Assembly (NCBI GenBank): GCA_035771175.1
Contig: CM069593.1
Coordinates: forward strand, 17,112,908 to 17,176,907
From: Paratinospora sagittata
Taxonomy: Eukaryota; Streptophyta; Magnoliopsida; Ranunculales; Menispermaceae
DNA: 64,000 nt
Reading direction: 5' to 3'
A model generated the notes under the pieces. The model saw only the letters and a list, made by a program, of their open reading frames with translations, was not told the origin of the DNA and ran no database searches. A program made the translations under genes and the position numbers. Of this stretch, positions 46,129 to 56,203 are shown one piece after another; position 1 is the first letter of the stretch, and every line of letters starts with the position of its first letter.

Positions 46129-48228
46129 CTAGTCAAATGATGATGGCAGAATGTCAAAGGACTCACCACCATTAAGAATGGCTTTGACAAGTATGTACCA
46201 AGTAATGGCAGTTGGTATAATTCCCTGAGACAAGGCATCATCCAATAAACTCATGGCATCAGAGAATCGATTACAAGAACAAAGCCCCTTGAGGGCTATG
46301 TTATAAGATATGATATCTGGCTGCAACCCGTTTTCTGGTATTTGGCTCCATATCTCTAATGCTTTATCACAGTCTTTGGCTTTGTAAAGCCCGTTCATGA
46401 GAGTATTATGTGTCACAAGATTCGGGACACAGTTATTACATTGCTTCATCTCTGAATGGAACTCTAAAGCTTCTTTCATTTTTCCCACAGAGCAAAGTCC
46501 ATGAATTAGAATATTGTACATAACAACATCAGGCTTGAAATCCTTGATTATCTGGCCCCATAAATAAAGGGCATCATCAATCTTCTTATCTCTACATAAA
46601 CTATGTAGCAAAGAGCTATAAGTTACCAGGTCTGGCTTCCAACCTTTTCCTAGCATCTCTTTGAAAAGAGCTGAAGCCTCAACAAATTTTTCAGCTCTAC
46701 AGAGACCCCTTATAAGAGTATTATATGTGAACATGGTAGGAATGCAACCATTTTCCATCATTTTTTCAAAAACTTGAATTGGCCGTGAAAGTTTAGAAGC
46801 CTTGATGTAGCCGTTGATCAGAGTATTGTACATCTCAGAATTTGGTCGACAACCATGCTTAGTCATCCTATCAAAAACACAAACAGCTTCATCTAAACTC
46901 CCTTCTCCACATAAACCATTAACCAAAGCTGAATAAGCAAAAACATCGAGATGCCCACCACCATCTTCTGCTTCTTTTAATACTCTTAAAGCTTTGTTCA
47001 AGTACCTATTCTCACACAACCCATGAATCAAAACACCATAACTCATGGAATCTGGAACACAGCCATTGTCAGGCAAGAGTTCCCATATAGAAATTGCTTC
47101 TTCCACCTTACCATTCTCAAATAACCCTTTTATAATTATGTTATAACTAACAATATTTCGACAGCCCCTCTTCCCCATAGATTCCCACAACTCAAAACAA
47201 TCATCAATTCTTCCTACCCGACTAAACCCATTAAGCATCGCATTGCATGTAGCCAAGTCCGGAGCAGATCCACCCTTAATCATTCCTAAATAAACTCTCG
47301 ATGCTCCATCCACATCACCCGACTCACACAAACCATGTATCAATGTACAATAAGTAAACGAATCTGGTTGGTGCCCATTCTCCATCATCCTATGCCATAT
47401 CTTCCTACTCTCCGCAAACTTCCCACATTTACACAACCCATTAAGCATAACATTATAAGTAACCACATTGGGACACAAAGAAGAATCTCTCAACAACCTC
47501 TCCCAAACTTCCATACCCTTCCTAAACTCCCCTTTTTTCAAAAGCCCGTCAATCAAAATATTATGACAAACCACATCAGGAGCAACCCCTCTTTCAGGCA
47601 TTTCTTCAAACACTTGCAATGCATCCAAAACATTCCCACCCTTTACATAACCACTAATAACAGTCCCATAACTAACCAAATTCGGTTCGAACCCGCTTCT
47701 TCTCATCCAATCCAACAAACCCTTCGCCTTTTCGAACCGTTTCTTCTTGCAGAAAATCTTTAACAAAACATTATAAGTCTGCAAATTCGGCGCCATTCCA
47801 ACCGTTTCAAAATACGCAAAAAACGCCTCCGCCCGATCCCACTGATTCGAAACAACAAAGGCATTAAGCAGCGAATTGTACGATCTAATCCCCGGATTAC
47901 ACCCGAAAATCTCTTCCATTCGCTGAAACACATCTAATGCTTTGTCGGGCAAGGAATTGTTCGCATAAGCTTTGATTACCGACAAAGCTACGTCCTCGGA
48001 ACACTTACATTCTTGAGTTTTGATAAGTTCCACGATTTGGGTCAGTTGGGAGACGGATTTGGAGCCGGCAAGTCGCCGGAGGATGTGGTGGAACACCGCC
48101 GGAGAGTGGGCGTAGCCCGGCCTGCGGGTCCCCGAGTCGAAGAGGGCGAGAGCAGATTGGGTGTTTTTCTCTGCTTTGAGGAGTTTTAAGAGGTGTTTTG
48201 GTGAGAGGAATTTGGGGAGCTCGGCCAT
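46129..48228 (-). CDS. P-class pentatricopeptide-repeat protein, At3g09060-like, 699 aa
   Basis: A single exon encodes about 17 tandem 35-residue PPR motifs from about residue 75 to the end, with typical strings such as PNLQTYNVLLKIFCKKKRFE, GVAPDVVCHNILIDGLLKKG and PDVVMYNILIHGLCSVGKMK. There is no E, E+ or DYW extension, so it belongs to the P class that binds organelle RNA for processing or stabilisation. The N-terminus (LPKFLSPKHLLKLLKAEKN) matches my memory of Arabidopsis At3g09060, with the same overall length. Start at the first ATG of the frame. Upstream, TGGGCT (48561-48568 region) and GGCCCA-type words resemble site II elements of organelle-protein genes. Organelle and target RNA are unknown. 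Confidence 0.93.
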   Translation of the reverse strand: MAELPKFLSPKHLLKLLKAEKNTQSALALFDSGTRRPGYAHSPAVFHHILRRLAGSKSVSQLTQIVELIKTQECKCSEDVALSVIKAYANNSLPDKALDVFQRMEEIFGCNPGIRSYNSLLNAFVVSNQWDRAEAFFAYFETVGMAPNLQTYNVLLKIFCKKKRFEKAKGLLDWMRRSGFEPNLVSYGTVISGYVKGGNVLDALQVFEEMPERGVAPDVVCHNILIDGLLKKGEFRKGMEVWERLLRDSSLCPNVVTYNVMLNGLCKCGKFAESRKIWHRMMENGHQPDSFTYCTLIHGLCESGDVDGASRVYLGMIKGGSAPDLATCNAMLNGFSRVGRIDDCFELWESMGKRGCRNIVSYNIIIKGLFENGKVEEAISIWELLPDNGCVPDSMSYGVLIHGLCENRYLNKALRVLKEAEDGGGHLDVFAYSALVNGLCGEGSLDEAVCVFDRMTKHGCRPNSEMYNTLINGYIKASKLSRPIQVFEKMMENGCIPTMFTYNTLIRGLCRAEKFVEASALFKEMLGKGWKPDLVTYSSLLHSLCRDKKIDDALYLWGQIIKDFKPDVVMYNILIHGLCSVGKMKEALEFHSEMKQCNNCVPNLVTHNTLMNGLYKAKDCDKALEIWSQIPENGLQPDIISYNIALKGLCSCNRFSDAMSLLDDALSQGIIPTAITWYILVKAILNGGESFDILPSSFD

Positions 48229-48261
48229 GGAGTGAAATTGGATTGCTTGAAATGTTTGTCA

Positions 48262-49214
48262 TCTTTACGACATTTTTAGGGTTTTCCGGTGACCAGCCGG
48301 CGAGCTAATGCGAGTTTTAGGGCGAGGTCTGATGTGTTACAGAGGGAAAGAGAAGAAGGAATTGTAGTTCGAAGGGGTTAAGGAGATTAGTATTTAGTAG
48401 TTGTAGTAGTCTACTAGTCTGTTAGAGTTCTTGGGTTCGGTCACGTGTGTCGCACGTGGTGAGGCCTCGGGGAAACTGATACGATGTTGCGGCACCATAG
48501 AGAACTTGGATGTTCCGGAGATTCTGGGACGATTGAAAAGAGCCCATGATGGGGCTGGTTAATGGGCTTTAGTCAGTAGAAGTCCTATATTTTGCAGAAA
48601 GCCCGTGTATACCATGGGTTCAAGTAACAAAACGGGCCAGCTTAATACACTAAAGCCAATTTGGCCTACCCATTATGCTTAGCGGCCCAGAAGTTCCGGA
48701 GTATCGTAGTTATATAATGATCAGAGGTCCTCGCGATTTCGAATTTGAATTTGCTCCTCACTTCAGTACTGCGGTTATAAGATCAGAGAAACTCCCAGAA
48801 AGCCATCGGTCGTCTGATATCAATCAATTGGTTTTCCTAGAGACGAATGATTTTAGAAATGTTATTCTAACTACAAAAAAAATACAACTTCGATAAGTTG
48901 AGATCTCACCCTAATCAGGAACTCTAACTTTAGGAGGTACTAATAGAAATCAAGATATGCATAACAAGTGGAGCACGCGTAATTAGATCATACACTACAT
49001 GTTAGAGATTTTATCGTCAGATTTTGAGCAAGTTCATCACAAAGGGATCTCATGGTCTTTTCAACTAAAACCACACACCTAGATGGGGTGAAGGGTAAGA
49101 TTGGTGGTGTAGTTGTGAAATCTAGAGGGGAATGGAAAGCCCGATTGGAGGATAAATCTCACAACAGTCGGTAAATTCCTTCATTCACAATCGTACAGAC
49201 CAAAAGAGATCAAT
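48262..49214. other. PPR promoter and unassigned intergenic sequence
   Basis: After the PPR 5' region, 48690-49210 contains no recognisable gene. The ORF at 48675-48896 has no known motif. The sequence may be a further decayed flank of the pseudogene duplication, but I see no match to 59720-60700. Confidence 0.4.
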
Positions 49215-50488
49215 CAAACTCTACTTTTTGAAGTGTCAATACTTCAAGTGCCATGAAAGTATTAAGAATACTTCTTGGTGTGGTTCATGGATTTGGATTG
49301 CAATGAATCTGGGCATGATAACTGGAATCAGAATTAATTTCCATGATTGAATTAACATGTAAAAGAAGATGCAAAATGGCTCTTGGTTGAGCTCATGTAT
49401 TGATCATGTTTCTACAAAAGAGTGTGACGTTTTGAATACCAGAAGAGCTCATTCGACTGTTAAGTGTTGAAGCTTTGAAACTGTCCAAGTTGAAGGATCA
49501 AGAAATTTCCAATTGAAAAGAGGAGTAATCAGCGAAGCTGATCAGTCAAGTATTGGGTTCCAATGTTTTTTGACTTCTGAACACTTCCATCTCCTCATCG
49601 TCGTCATCAGTGTCAACTATTGTACAGCCCAATCGGATCTGCCGGCTGATACGTCGAAGGACTTGAACGTTAAAGTAGTAACTGATTATACTTTCTCTGC
49701 GTTTGCCTCGGAAGCACTACTTTGAATGCAGTTCTGCTGGAGACTTTAAGTTATTTTCACATCAGACATAATAAGTTTATCACCTGAAATATAATTTGAT
49801 GAGATCTCACCTTAGTTTATTAGAACCAAGGCTTGCTAGAGCAAAATCCCCACGACTCGGTCAGATATAGTTAAGTTAAAAGACAGTATTAGTATGAGTC
49901 ACGTGATCCCTCGAGTCTCTCCTTTCTTCCATGTTAAATATGAGCAAGTTCGCGTGAAATATTAGTTGAAATCACTATCCTTACAAAGGTCTTTTACTCG
50001 GCTAAAGAGTGAAAGTTGAGAACAATATCATTTATTATTAATGGAGATCCATACAACAACCTGCCAACATCATGTAGCGCAGTTGGTCGCTCTACACTTC
50101 AACATAATAAGCGTGTTCGAGTCTTTGCTGCACGAAGGTGCGTTTCTATCATAATTCGTCATCACATTAGAGAAAGCTATAACCGAGGAGCTTCATTATG
50201 CACCGAGGAGCTTCATTATGCTGGTGGGACAGATTGTCAAATGTAACGGTTGCGAACCAAGGTACGTTTCTATCATAATTCGTCATCACGTTAGAAAAAG
50301 CTAGCACCGAGGAGCTTCATTACGCTGGAGGGACAGATTGCCGAAGGCGCAGAGAAAGTGTTTGGGGTTGGGATCGCTTGGATGTGGTGTTCGTTGTTGA
50401 CGAGGGATTACTCTATTCCCAAAGGATGGGATACCGCAGGGGTTCCGGCGGGCGGGTTGTAAAAGGGTTGTAATTGCTTCTTCATTCT

Positions 50489-50530
<42 letters not shown>

Positions 50531-51115
50531 CAACCCTGAAATCATACCCAAAAATATACCCACCCTTATATACGGCAATACACTAAATGATAAATCACCA
50601 CGTCCAACGTCCAGAAGGAGAGACAAAGAAAATGGAACATCCACTACTCATGGTGCACTTCATCAACATAGACGTGGATTTGAGTATAAGTTTTAGGTCG
50701 CAGAAGCATTTTTGAAATTGAAATCTAATCCTCACCAAATACGAAAGCCTAAGTGATTAAATTAGGGAAATATCGGTACCCAATTACCAATAGAGATCCA
50801 CCCACCAACTTATTCTCCCATCTCATTGAACTTCCAACTAAAGAATGCAGGACCAAGCTCAGATTGTAGAAGGAGCCTTAATTTCTTTGGAGAATCACAA
50901 GAGCATGAGCTGTGCAGCTCTTTACTGGTTATTTCTGTACTAGTTTCCATATTGATGGCTTCAATCGGACAAATTATCTTCGTTCCCAGCCACTTTGAAT
51001 TGCCCAAAATCATTGTCACCATATGAGAAATTATTCATCTTGGGTGGACCCAGTGCAATCTGGTACTCGGCCAGAAATCTTGGGATTGCCTGATTGAATT
51101 TTGAGGAGGATGATG
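49215..51115 (-). pseudogene. Inverted broken copy of the ELM2-SANT gene
   Basis: Minus-strand sequence 51115-50810 matches the ELM2 part of the 58-59 kb gene (GPPKMNN, KWLGTKI, SCSCDSP, LQSELGPAF, WKFNEMGE), with a deletion of about 33 bp and frame loss. After an insert, 49760-49215 matches the gene's end (VLRRISRQT region, TCAGCTTCGCTGATTACTCC at the stop) and about 280 bp of 3' flank. About 70 bp of coding sequence between the parts is absent or unrecognisable. Because 3' non-transcribed-looking flank may be included and no poly(A) is present, DNA-level duplication is more likely than retroposition. It is clearly non-coding. Confidence 0.88.
50064..50524 (+). mobile_element. tRNA-derived SINE with internal duplications and long poly(A)
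   Basis: A box TAGCGCAGTTGG (about 50075) and B box GTTCGAGTC (about 50114) are well preserved. The body contains TTTCTATCATAATTCGTCAT twice, about 122 bp apart, and ACCGAGGAGCTTCATTA three times. It ends in about 35 A residues (about 50490-50525). The flanks are ATACAACAACCTG (50051-50063) and ATACAACAACCCTG (50525-50538), a 13-14 bp duplication with a one-base difference. It sits in the gap of the pseudogene. The long pure A tail suggests a recent insertion. Confidence 0.85.
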
Positions 51116-51697
51116 TTTCTAGGGTTTGTCGGTGAAACCTCCCTACATCTGATGGGTTGCTGTAGCACTCGGACAAGGTTTTATATAATGGGCAAGTTTA
51201 TCGTATTATTACCAAGGTAATGCTACATGAGCGATAGGAACCGCCCCATTTTTTTTACGGTGGCGCCGTAACTCTCTTAGATTAGATGTGTTAGAAATAT
51301 TTGTGTATTTAAAGATGATAAATTATATATATATATATAATATTTAACAGAATTAGGTGTTAATATTAAAAAATAATACTGATATTTAACATACATAAAA
51401 TATTTTTTTATTACCAAAGGAAAGCAATTTTCATTATTTATTTATTTATAAAAAAATAAAGATATTTAATAGAATTAAAAAAAAAAAGAGAGGAAAGTAT
51501 ACCAAAGTATAAAGATGGAAGTTTTTTTTTTTTTAATTAACATACGTGGTGTCTTTCAATGTAACTTATGCACAATATAGAGATTAATCCACTTAAAACA
51601 AATATCATTAAAGGATATGGTCGACAAAATCAAGAACTGAATTTAGACAAGTTTTGTCAGCCTCTACTTTACTATAAATAGTGGTTCATTTTAAAAT
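51116..51697. other. Intergenic, AT-rich
   Basis: (AT)n and poly(A) tracts; no gene or repeat supported. Confidence 0.6.
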
Positions 51698-51876
51698 AGT
51701 AGTTGGCTCAATGGAAGCAGGTTGAGTCTTAAGGTTGTACTTGTATAAAAGTTTCAGAGTTTAATTTTTATAGGTGCCATTGTTGGGAGAGATCTATCAT
51801 TTTGCTCTCACTTTAAATTAGGACTAGTCTCATACTCGAAAGATATGGAGATACCTTAAGGGAAATAAAAAAAAAA
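51698..51876 (+). mobile_element. SINE related to the copy at 61051-61227
   Basis: A tRNA-like A-box region (TAGTTGGCTCAATGG) is followed by the body words AAGGTTGTACTTGTATAAAAG, AGAGATCTATCATTTTGCTC and ACTAGTCTCATACTCG, and an A tract. The body matches the 61-kb copy in order and spacing. No clean target duplication was found. Confidence 0.65.
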
Positions 51877-52962
51877 GTCTGGCTATTTTTACCCACCTTT
51901 TCCTATTTTTTCACCCACTTACGCTATTCATCAATATAAAAATTTAAAATCAATCATTTCCTCTCTCTTCACCACCTAAATTCTCTTCACCCACCTAAAT
52001 TCTCATTCTATCCTTCTTACCCCAACGCCCTAAACCCTTTTTCTCTCTCTCGTTTCTTCTCTTTTCTTCACCATTTCTTTAAGTTTTTCAATCATTCAAA
52101 CGGTTAGAACACTGTTAAAAAGATTTGTGAGCAACAACGTTGCGAAATCTTGTCAAAAAATCGAGTTATTTCGGGTTTTGGAGGCCTCGAACTCAAAGTG
52201 ATTCAAGTGCAATCTTTGACCACAAATCGATAAATAAATCATGATATTTACATGTTCTAAGTTGATTTCAATGCTACATTGTTGGATTTAAATATTTTTT
52301 TTGCAAAAACATATGTGAAAATGGTGGAATGAGGCGGCGAAAATAGGTTCCAGAAATCCATTTCACGCTCCAGAATCGCAAACGTCCTACCCACCAAGGT
52401 CAGACATTTCTCTTTATGTTTGACCACTATAGGTCGGACATAAAGAGGTGTGTCCGACCCTATTGGGTCGAATAATGTATTTTTTATTTTTATTTTTATT
52501 TTTCTTTTTCTTTTTTGTCCGACCCTCATGGGCCGAGCAGAGGAAATATGTTATGTCTGTTAAGGTCGAACAGATTTTATTCTGTCCGCCCACGCAGGGT
52601 CAGACACACCCAATTTGATGGCGATTTTTTTGGGTTTCAAAACCTATTTTCGCTCCTTTTTATCTTCAATTTTGGGTATATTTTTGTAAAAAAACACTTC
52701 GAATGGATGAAAATAGTAAAAATGTATGTTTTTTATTTAAAAAATATAAGAAAATGACAAGATTGAAGATTAAGATGAGTCAGAGAGTTGGAGAATTGAA
52801 GGATTTAGGATAAAGAGTGGGTGGCTGAAGAGAGAGGTGAGAAGGTTTAAAGAGTTTTATATTTGTCCTTTTTGATAATTTCACATGAGTTTTTTTTTAT
52901 CATTTTAATTTTTAAATAAGGTGGGTGAAGAGATAAGAAAAGATAGGTGAAAATAGCCGACC
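51877..52962. mobile_element. Long fold-back (palindromic) DNA transposon, about 1.1 kb
   Basis: The left end GGCTATTTTTACCCACC...TTCACCCAC pairs with the right end GTGGGTGAAGAGA...GGTGAAAATAGCC. Inner arms also pair: GCGAAAATAGGTT at about 52337 against AACCTATTTTCGC at about 52645. The centre contains a smaller hairpin, GGTCGGACA...TGTCCGACC (about 52430-52460). Overall it is an almost complete imperfect palindrome without transposase. The ORFs at 52257-52529 and 52515-52757 are arms of this structure. The flanks are A-rich, so the target duplication is unclear. Confidence 0.65.
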
Positions 52963-52969
52963 AAAAAAC

Positions 52970-54529
52970 AAAACAAAGGTTGAAAGTATGACATGTCTAA
53001 GATGTAGCTTAAATACATTGTATTTTTTTTGGGCCCAACCCATTACTTACCTTTCTTTATTCTTAAAGCCCATGCAACTTATTTTGTGGAGCTACTACAT
53101 AAGAAGTTTTTGTTCTTATGTTCTCTTAATGTAAACAGGTTGAAACCAAAGAGTTGAAAAAGTGAAGAGAAAGAGGAGAAAACCCTTGAAGGAGAAGAAA
53201 GAGAGGTGAAGATTAAGACTTACTAATGAAACTAAGTGATACAGGTAATCCCTTGGATCAATTTGTCCTTTCAGTAGTGATTATCGATTTTTCCTTTTGT
53301 TAGGGAAATCTCGCCTCTTTGGCTGTAGTTATTTTGGTGAACCACGTAAAATTCTCTTGTGTCGTGAGTTTGTTATTTTCTTTTTCTATATTTATTTCTT
53401 TGTCTTTTACTCTTTTTTTGTATTTGTCATATTTATTTTAGCACTGCCAAGTCTATCATCATTGTTATTGTCACATAAGATCTTGAAAAAGGGTAGTGGA
53501 CAAAAGGTGTTTGAAGAAATTACTGATAGAACTTTTCTTGGATATTCACTTATTTTCTACAAATTTATCTTGCATTAGATGTTTGTACTAGAGATTTGAT
53601 GGATCACCTTGCTCTGTTGAGAATAGTTCAAACTCCTTGAAAATATTAAATGGTTAACTTTGTACATTTACTGGTTATGCAAACATATCTTAAATTTGCT
53701 ATGTAATGTTTACTATTTATTTATTGATCTATCTCCAATTAGAGGTGACAAAAATAGGAGTACAGATAGAAACAAGTATGTATTGCATTAACGAATGTAT
53801 AGCATGTTCATCTAAGCTCTATTTAAAAATTTGACAACACCCCTTCATTTGTATCCTTATATAACAGAACTGGACAGCTTGATTTTGTTGTTTTGTCCAC
53901 TTCTACCATGGTACTACAAATTGAACTTATTGCATAAAATTATAATCTTAATATCAAATTATAAATTATTATTGTAAGTTGTAAAACACTTATGTTTGTT
54001 ATAGTGTCCAATTCATTAAGCCTTTTGTACTATCACATGCATCAAGAAGATGAAGAAAAAGGGCAAGGGGCAGCAACTGCAACAAATTAATAAAAGAAGA
54101 AGAAGAAGAAGAAGAAGTCACAAAATAGAAGAAAAAAGACATACAGAAAGGGGAAGAAGGGCATATATAAAGTTAAGAGTACCCTTAGAAATCGAAAACT
54201 GGGTACCTGGTTTTTGGCTCTTTTGTCTAGATTTGGTCTGGTTTTAAAAACGGACACTAGATTTTTGTCCAAATCTGGCTCAATTTAGAATATATTGTCC
54301 GTACCCGTTTTAAACTAAGTCGAACAAAACCGAACAAATAAGTCCTGATATTTTTTTGTCACCCTTATCACTGATGATACTAATAATTTTGTTTATGAAT
54401 ATCACAACTCTAGTTGAGATTTTTACCCAATCTCTTACAAATGTGTCTCTATGATGCAAAAAGTTTATAACTCACACCTGAACTTGTAAGTTGACCCGAA
54501 ATATGACTTAGTTTAGGTTGACTCGAAAG
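52970..54529. other. Intergenic, possible further hAT-like remnant
   Basis: TAGAGGTGACAAAAATAG at about 53741 and TATTTTTTTGTCACCCTTA ending about 54358 could be inverted ends of another element, but the flanks do not match. A (GAA)n run lies at about 54090-54117. No gene was seen. Confidence 0.35.
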
Positions 54530-54537
54530 ATGACTTG

Positions 54538-55109
54538 TAGGGGTGTAAGCCAACCTGACTGAACCGAACTCAACTCTATAGGTTAAGTTGGGTTAGGTTG
54601 ATTTAAGTGTCTGAGTTGAGTTGGTTAAAAAATCTCAACCTGAACAATTTGAGATAAATCATGAGTTGACACCCTTAGAACCCAACTTAGCCCAATTCAA
54701 AGCGAACCTAACATTAACCCCTTAAATCCCTTATCCCCTAAGCCATTAAATCTCGAAACTAACAAAATTCCCAAAATCCCAAACTCAAATTGCAATTTTT
54801 TTACCCTTCTATATGAATCCTCTCAACTCTTCTTCTTCTTTATTTCTTCTTCTTTATTATTTGTATTTCTTTCTTTCTTTTTAGATTCTTTTTTATTATT
54901 TTTTCTTTTAAAGTTGAAATTATTTTCTTAAAGAAAGAAAAAAAATAGTCATTTCAACCCGAAAGACCAACTCAACCCGTTACACCCCTACTGACTTGGC
55001 TGAGGGTTTAGTTTGGTTCAGATTAGGTTTAATTTTTTCTAACTCGAACTATTTGGATTGAATTGAATTTTGGCCAGAACTCAACTCAACTCAACTCATT
55101 ACATCCCTA
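54538..55109 (+). mobile_element. hAT-type non-autonomous element with a duplicated right end
   Basis: It starts TAGGGGTGTAAGCCAACC and ends ACTCATTACATCCCTA. The flanks are ATGACTTG (54530-54537) and CTGACTTG (55110-55117), an 8-bp duplication with one difference. A second right-end-like sequence, GTTACACCCCTA followed by CTGACTTGG, occurs inside at 54979-54999. Family order matches 17383-20592. No transposase is encoded. Confidence 0.75.
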
Positions 55110-55117
55110 CTGACTTG

Positions 55118-56203
55118 GTATAGATTGCGGTGAGTCGGGACAAACTTATTCAAATTAACCTAATTATGTGAATGAGCATCAACCATACATTTGAGTCACA
55201 GGTTAGGCTTAGAAGTGTAACAAATAAGTAGCAATATGAGATGTTTTCTGAAATAGGAAATAATGGTAGTCTGTTTGGTGTAACCAGGATAAATTATATA
55301 TAGGGCTTAAGGTTCGCAAAAAATTTGAAATTTCAATTTCATAAAAAATGGTCAATTTCATAAGGGTATTTTGGACTTTTTGATATGAGTTAGGTTTTAA
55401 CTTTACTTTTCTCATTGGTATATAAACTCTTATTATTATAATGTGAAGGATATAAGCGTAAGTGAATATTTACCTAATTACGTAAATTTTTTTGTGTTCT
55501 TGCTTATAATTTACCTTTTTTTTTTTTTAATCTTTTGCTATTTTTAGATTTATGTGTTTGATTTGCAATTTGTTTCGTTGGCCTTACCAGTAAATGCATC
55601 GGTACGATAATCCAATACATCTGTTATATAATAGTATATATACTTTTAGTGCCATATGTTATGATCAACTTTCTAGAAAATCTGGCAACTTTTATTTTAA
55701 GTTTTTTCTCTCTTGTGGATGTTCTAATTTTTGCTTCGATCATAAATAAAACTTGGGTTTTCATCTGGTTGGGCTTTGCAAAACCCTAATTTGGTAAGGA
55801 CCATAAGTTATTTATTTTTATTTTCGATTTGTATAATTATTTGGAAACCTAGGGTTAGGGTTTCTATTCCAAAAAAAAAAAAAGTTATTTTCTTTCACCT
55901 ACACACATTATTTATTCATTCTCAATCGTACAAAAATTTATATAAAGAACAAAGAAAAAAAAAGAAAAAAAAGCCGCGAAAATGGGAATGTGTGAAATTA
56001 ACGGCTTCAACTGTTCCAACTGCAGAAATTTCCTGAGCTGGATGATTCGAATTTCTTAAGCTTGGTGGAACTGAAATCAATCAAATTGAACGAAGAAACA
56101 CAAAGCTGCTGCTGTAAAAGATTCGTCGAATTACAATCTGTATTTTCGTTTAATTCGCTCACAGAATCGAAGCTTTGAGGAGGCGATCGGGGTTTTGAAG
56201 GTA
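55118..56203. other. Intergenic and 5' region of the ELM2-SANT gene
   Basis: The last 200-300 bp are probably the 5' untranslated region of the gene starting at 56204. Additional upstream non-coding exons cannot be excluded. Nothing else was recognised. Confidence 0.45.

Noticed and set aside
47335..47763. 142-codon plus-strand ORF
   Set aside because: Antisense shadow of repeated PPR codons; no independent start context or motif.
50826..51176. Short ORFs near 51 kb as a small gene
   Set aside because: They are fragments of the inverted ELM2-SANT pseudogene with frame losses.
52257..52757. Two ORFs of 80-90 codons on opposite strands
   Set aside because: They are the arms of the fold-back transposon, which read as similar ORFs on both strands.
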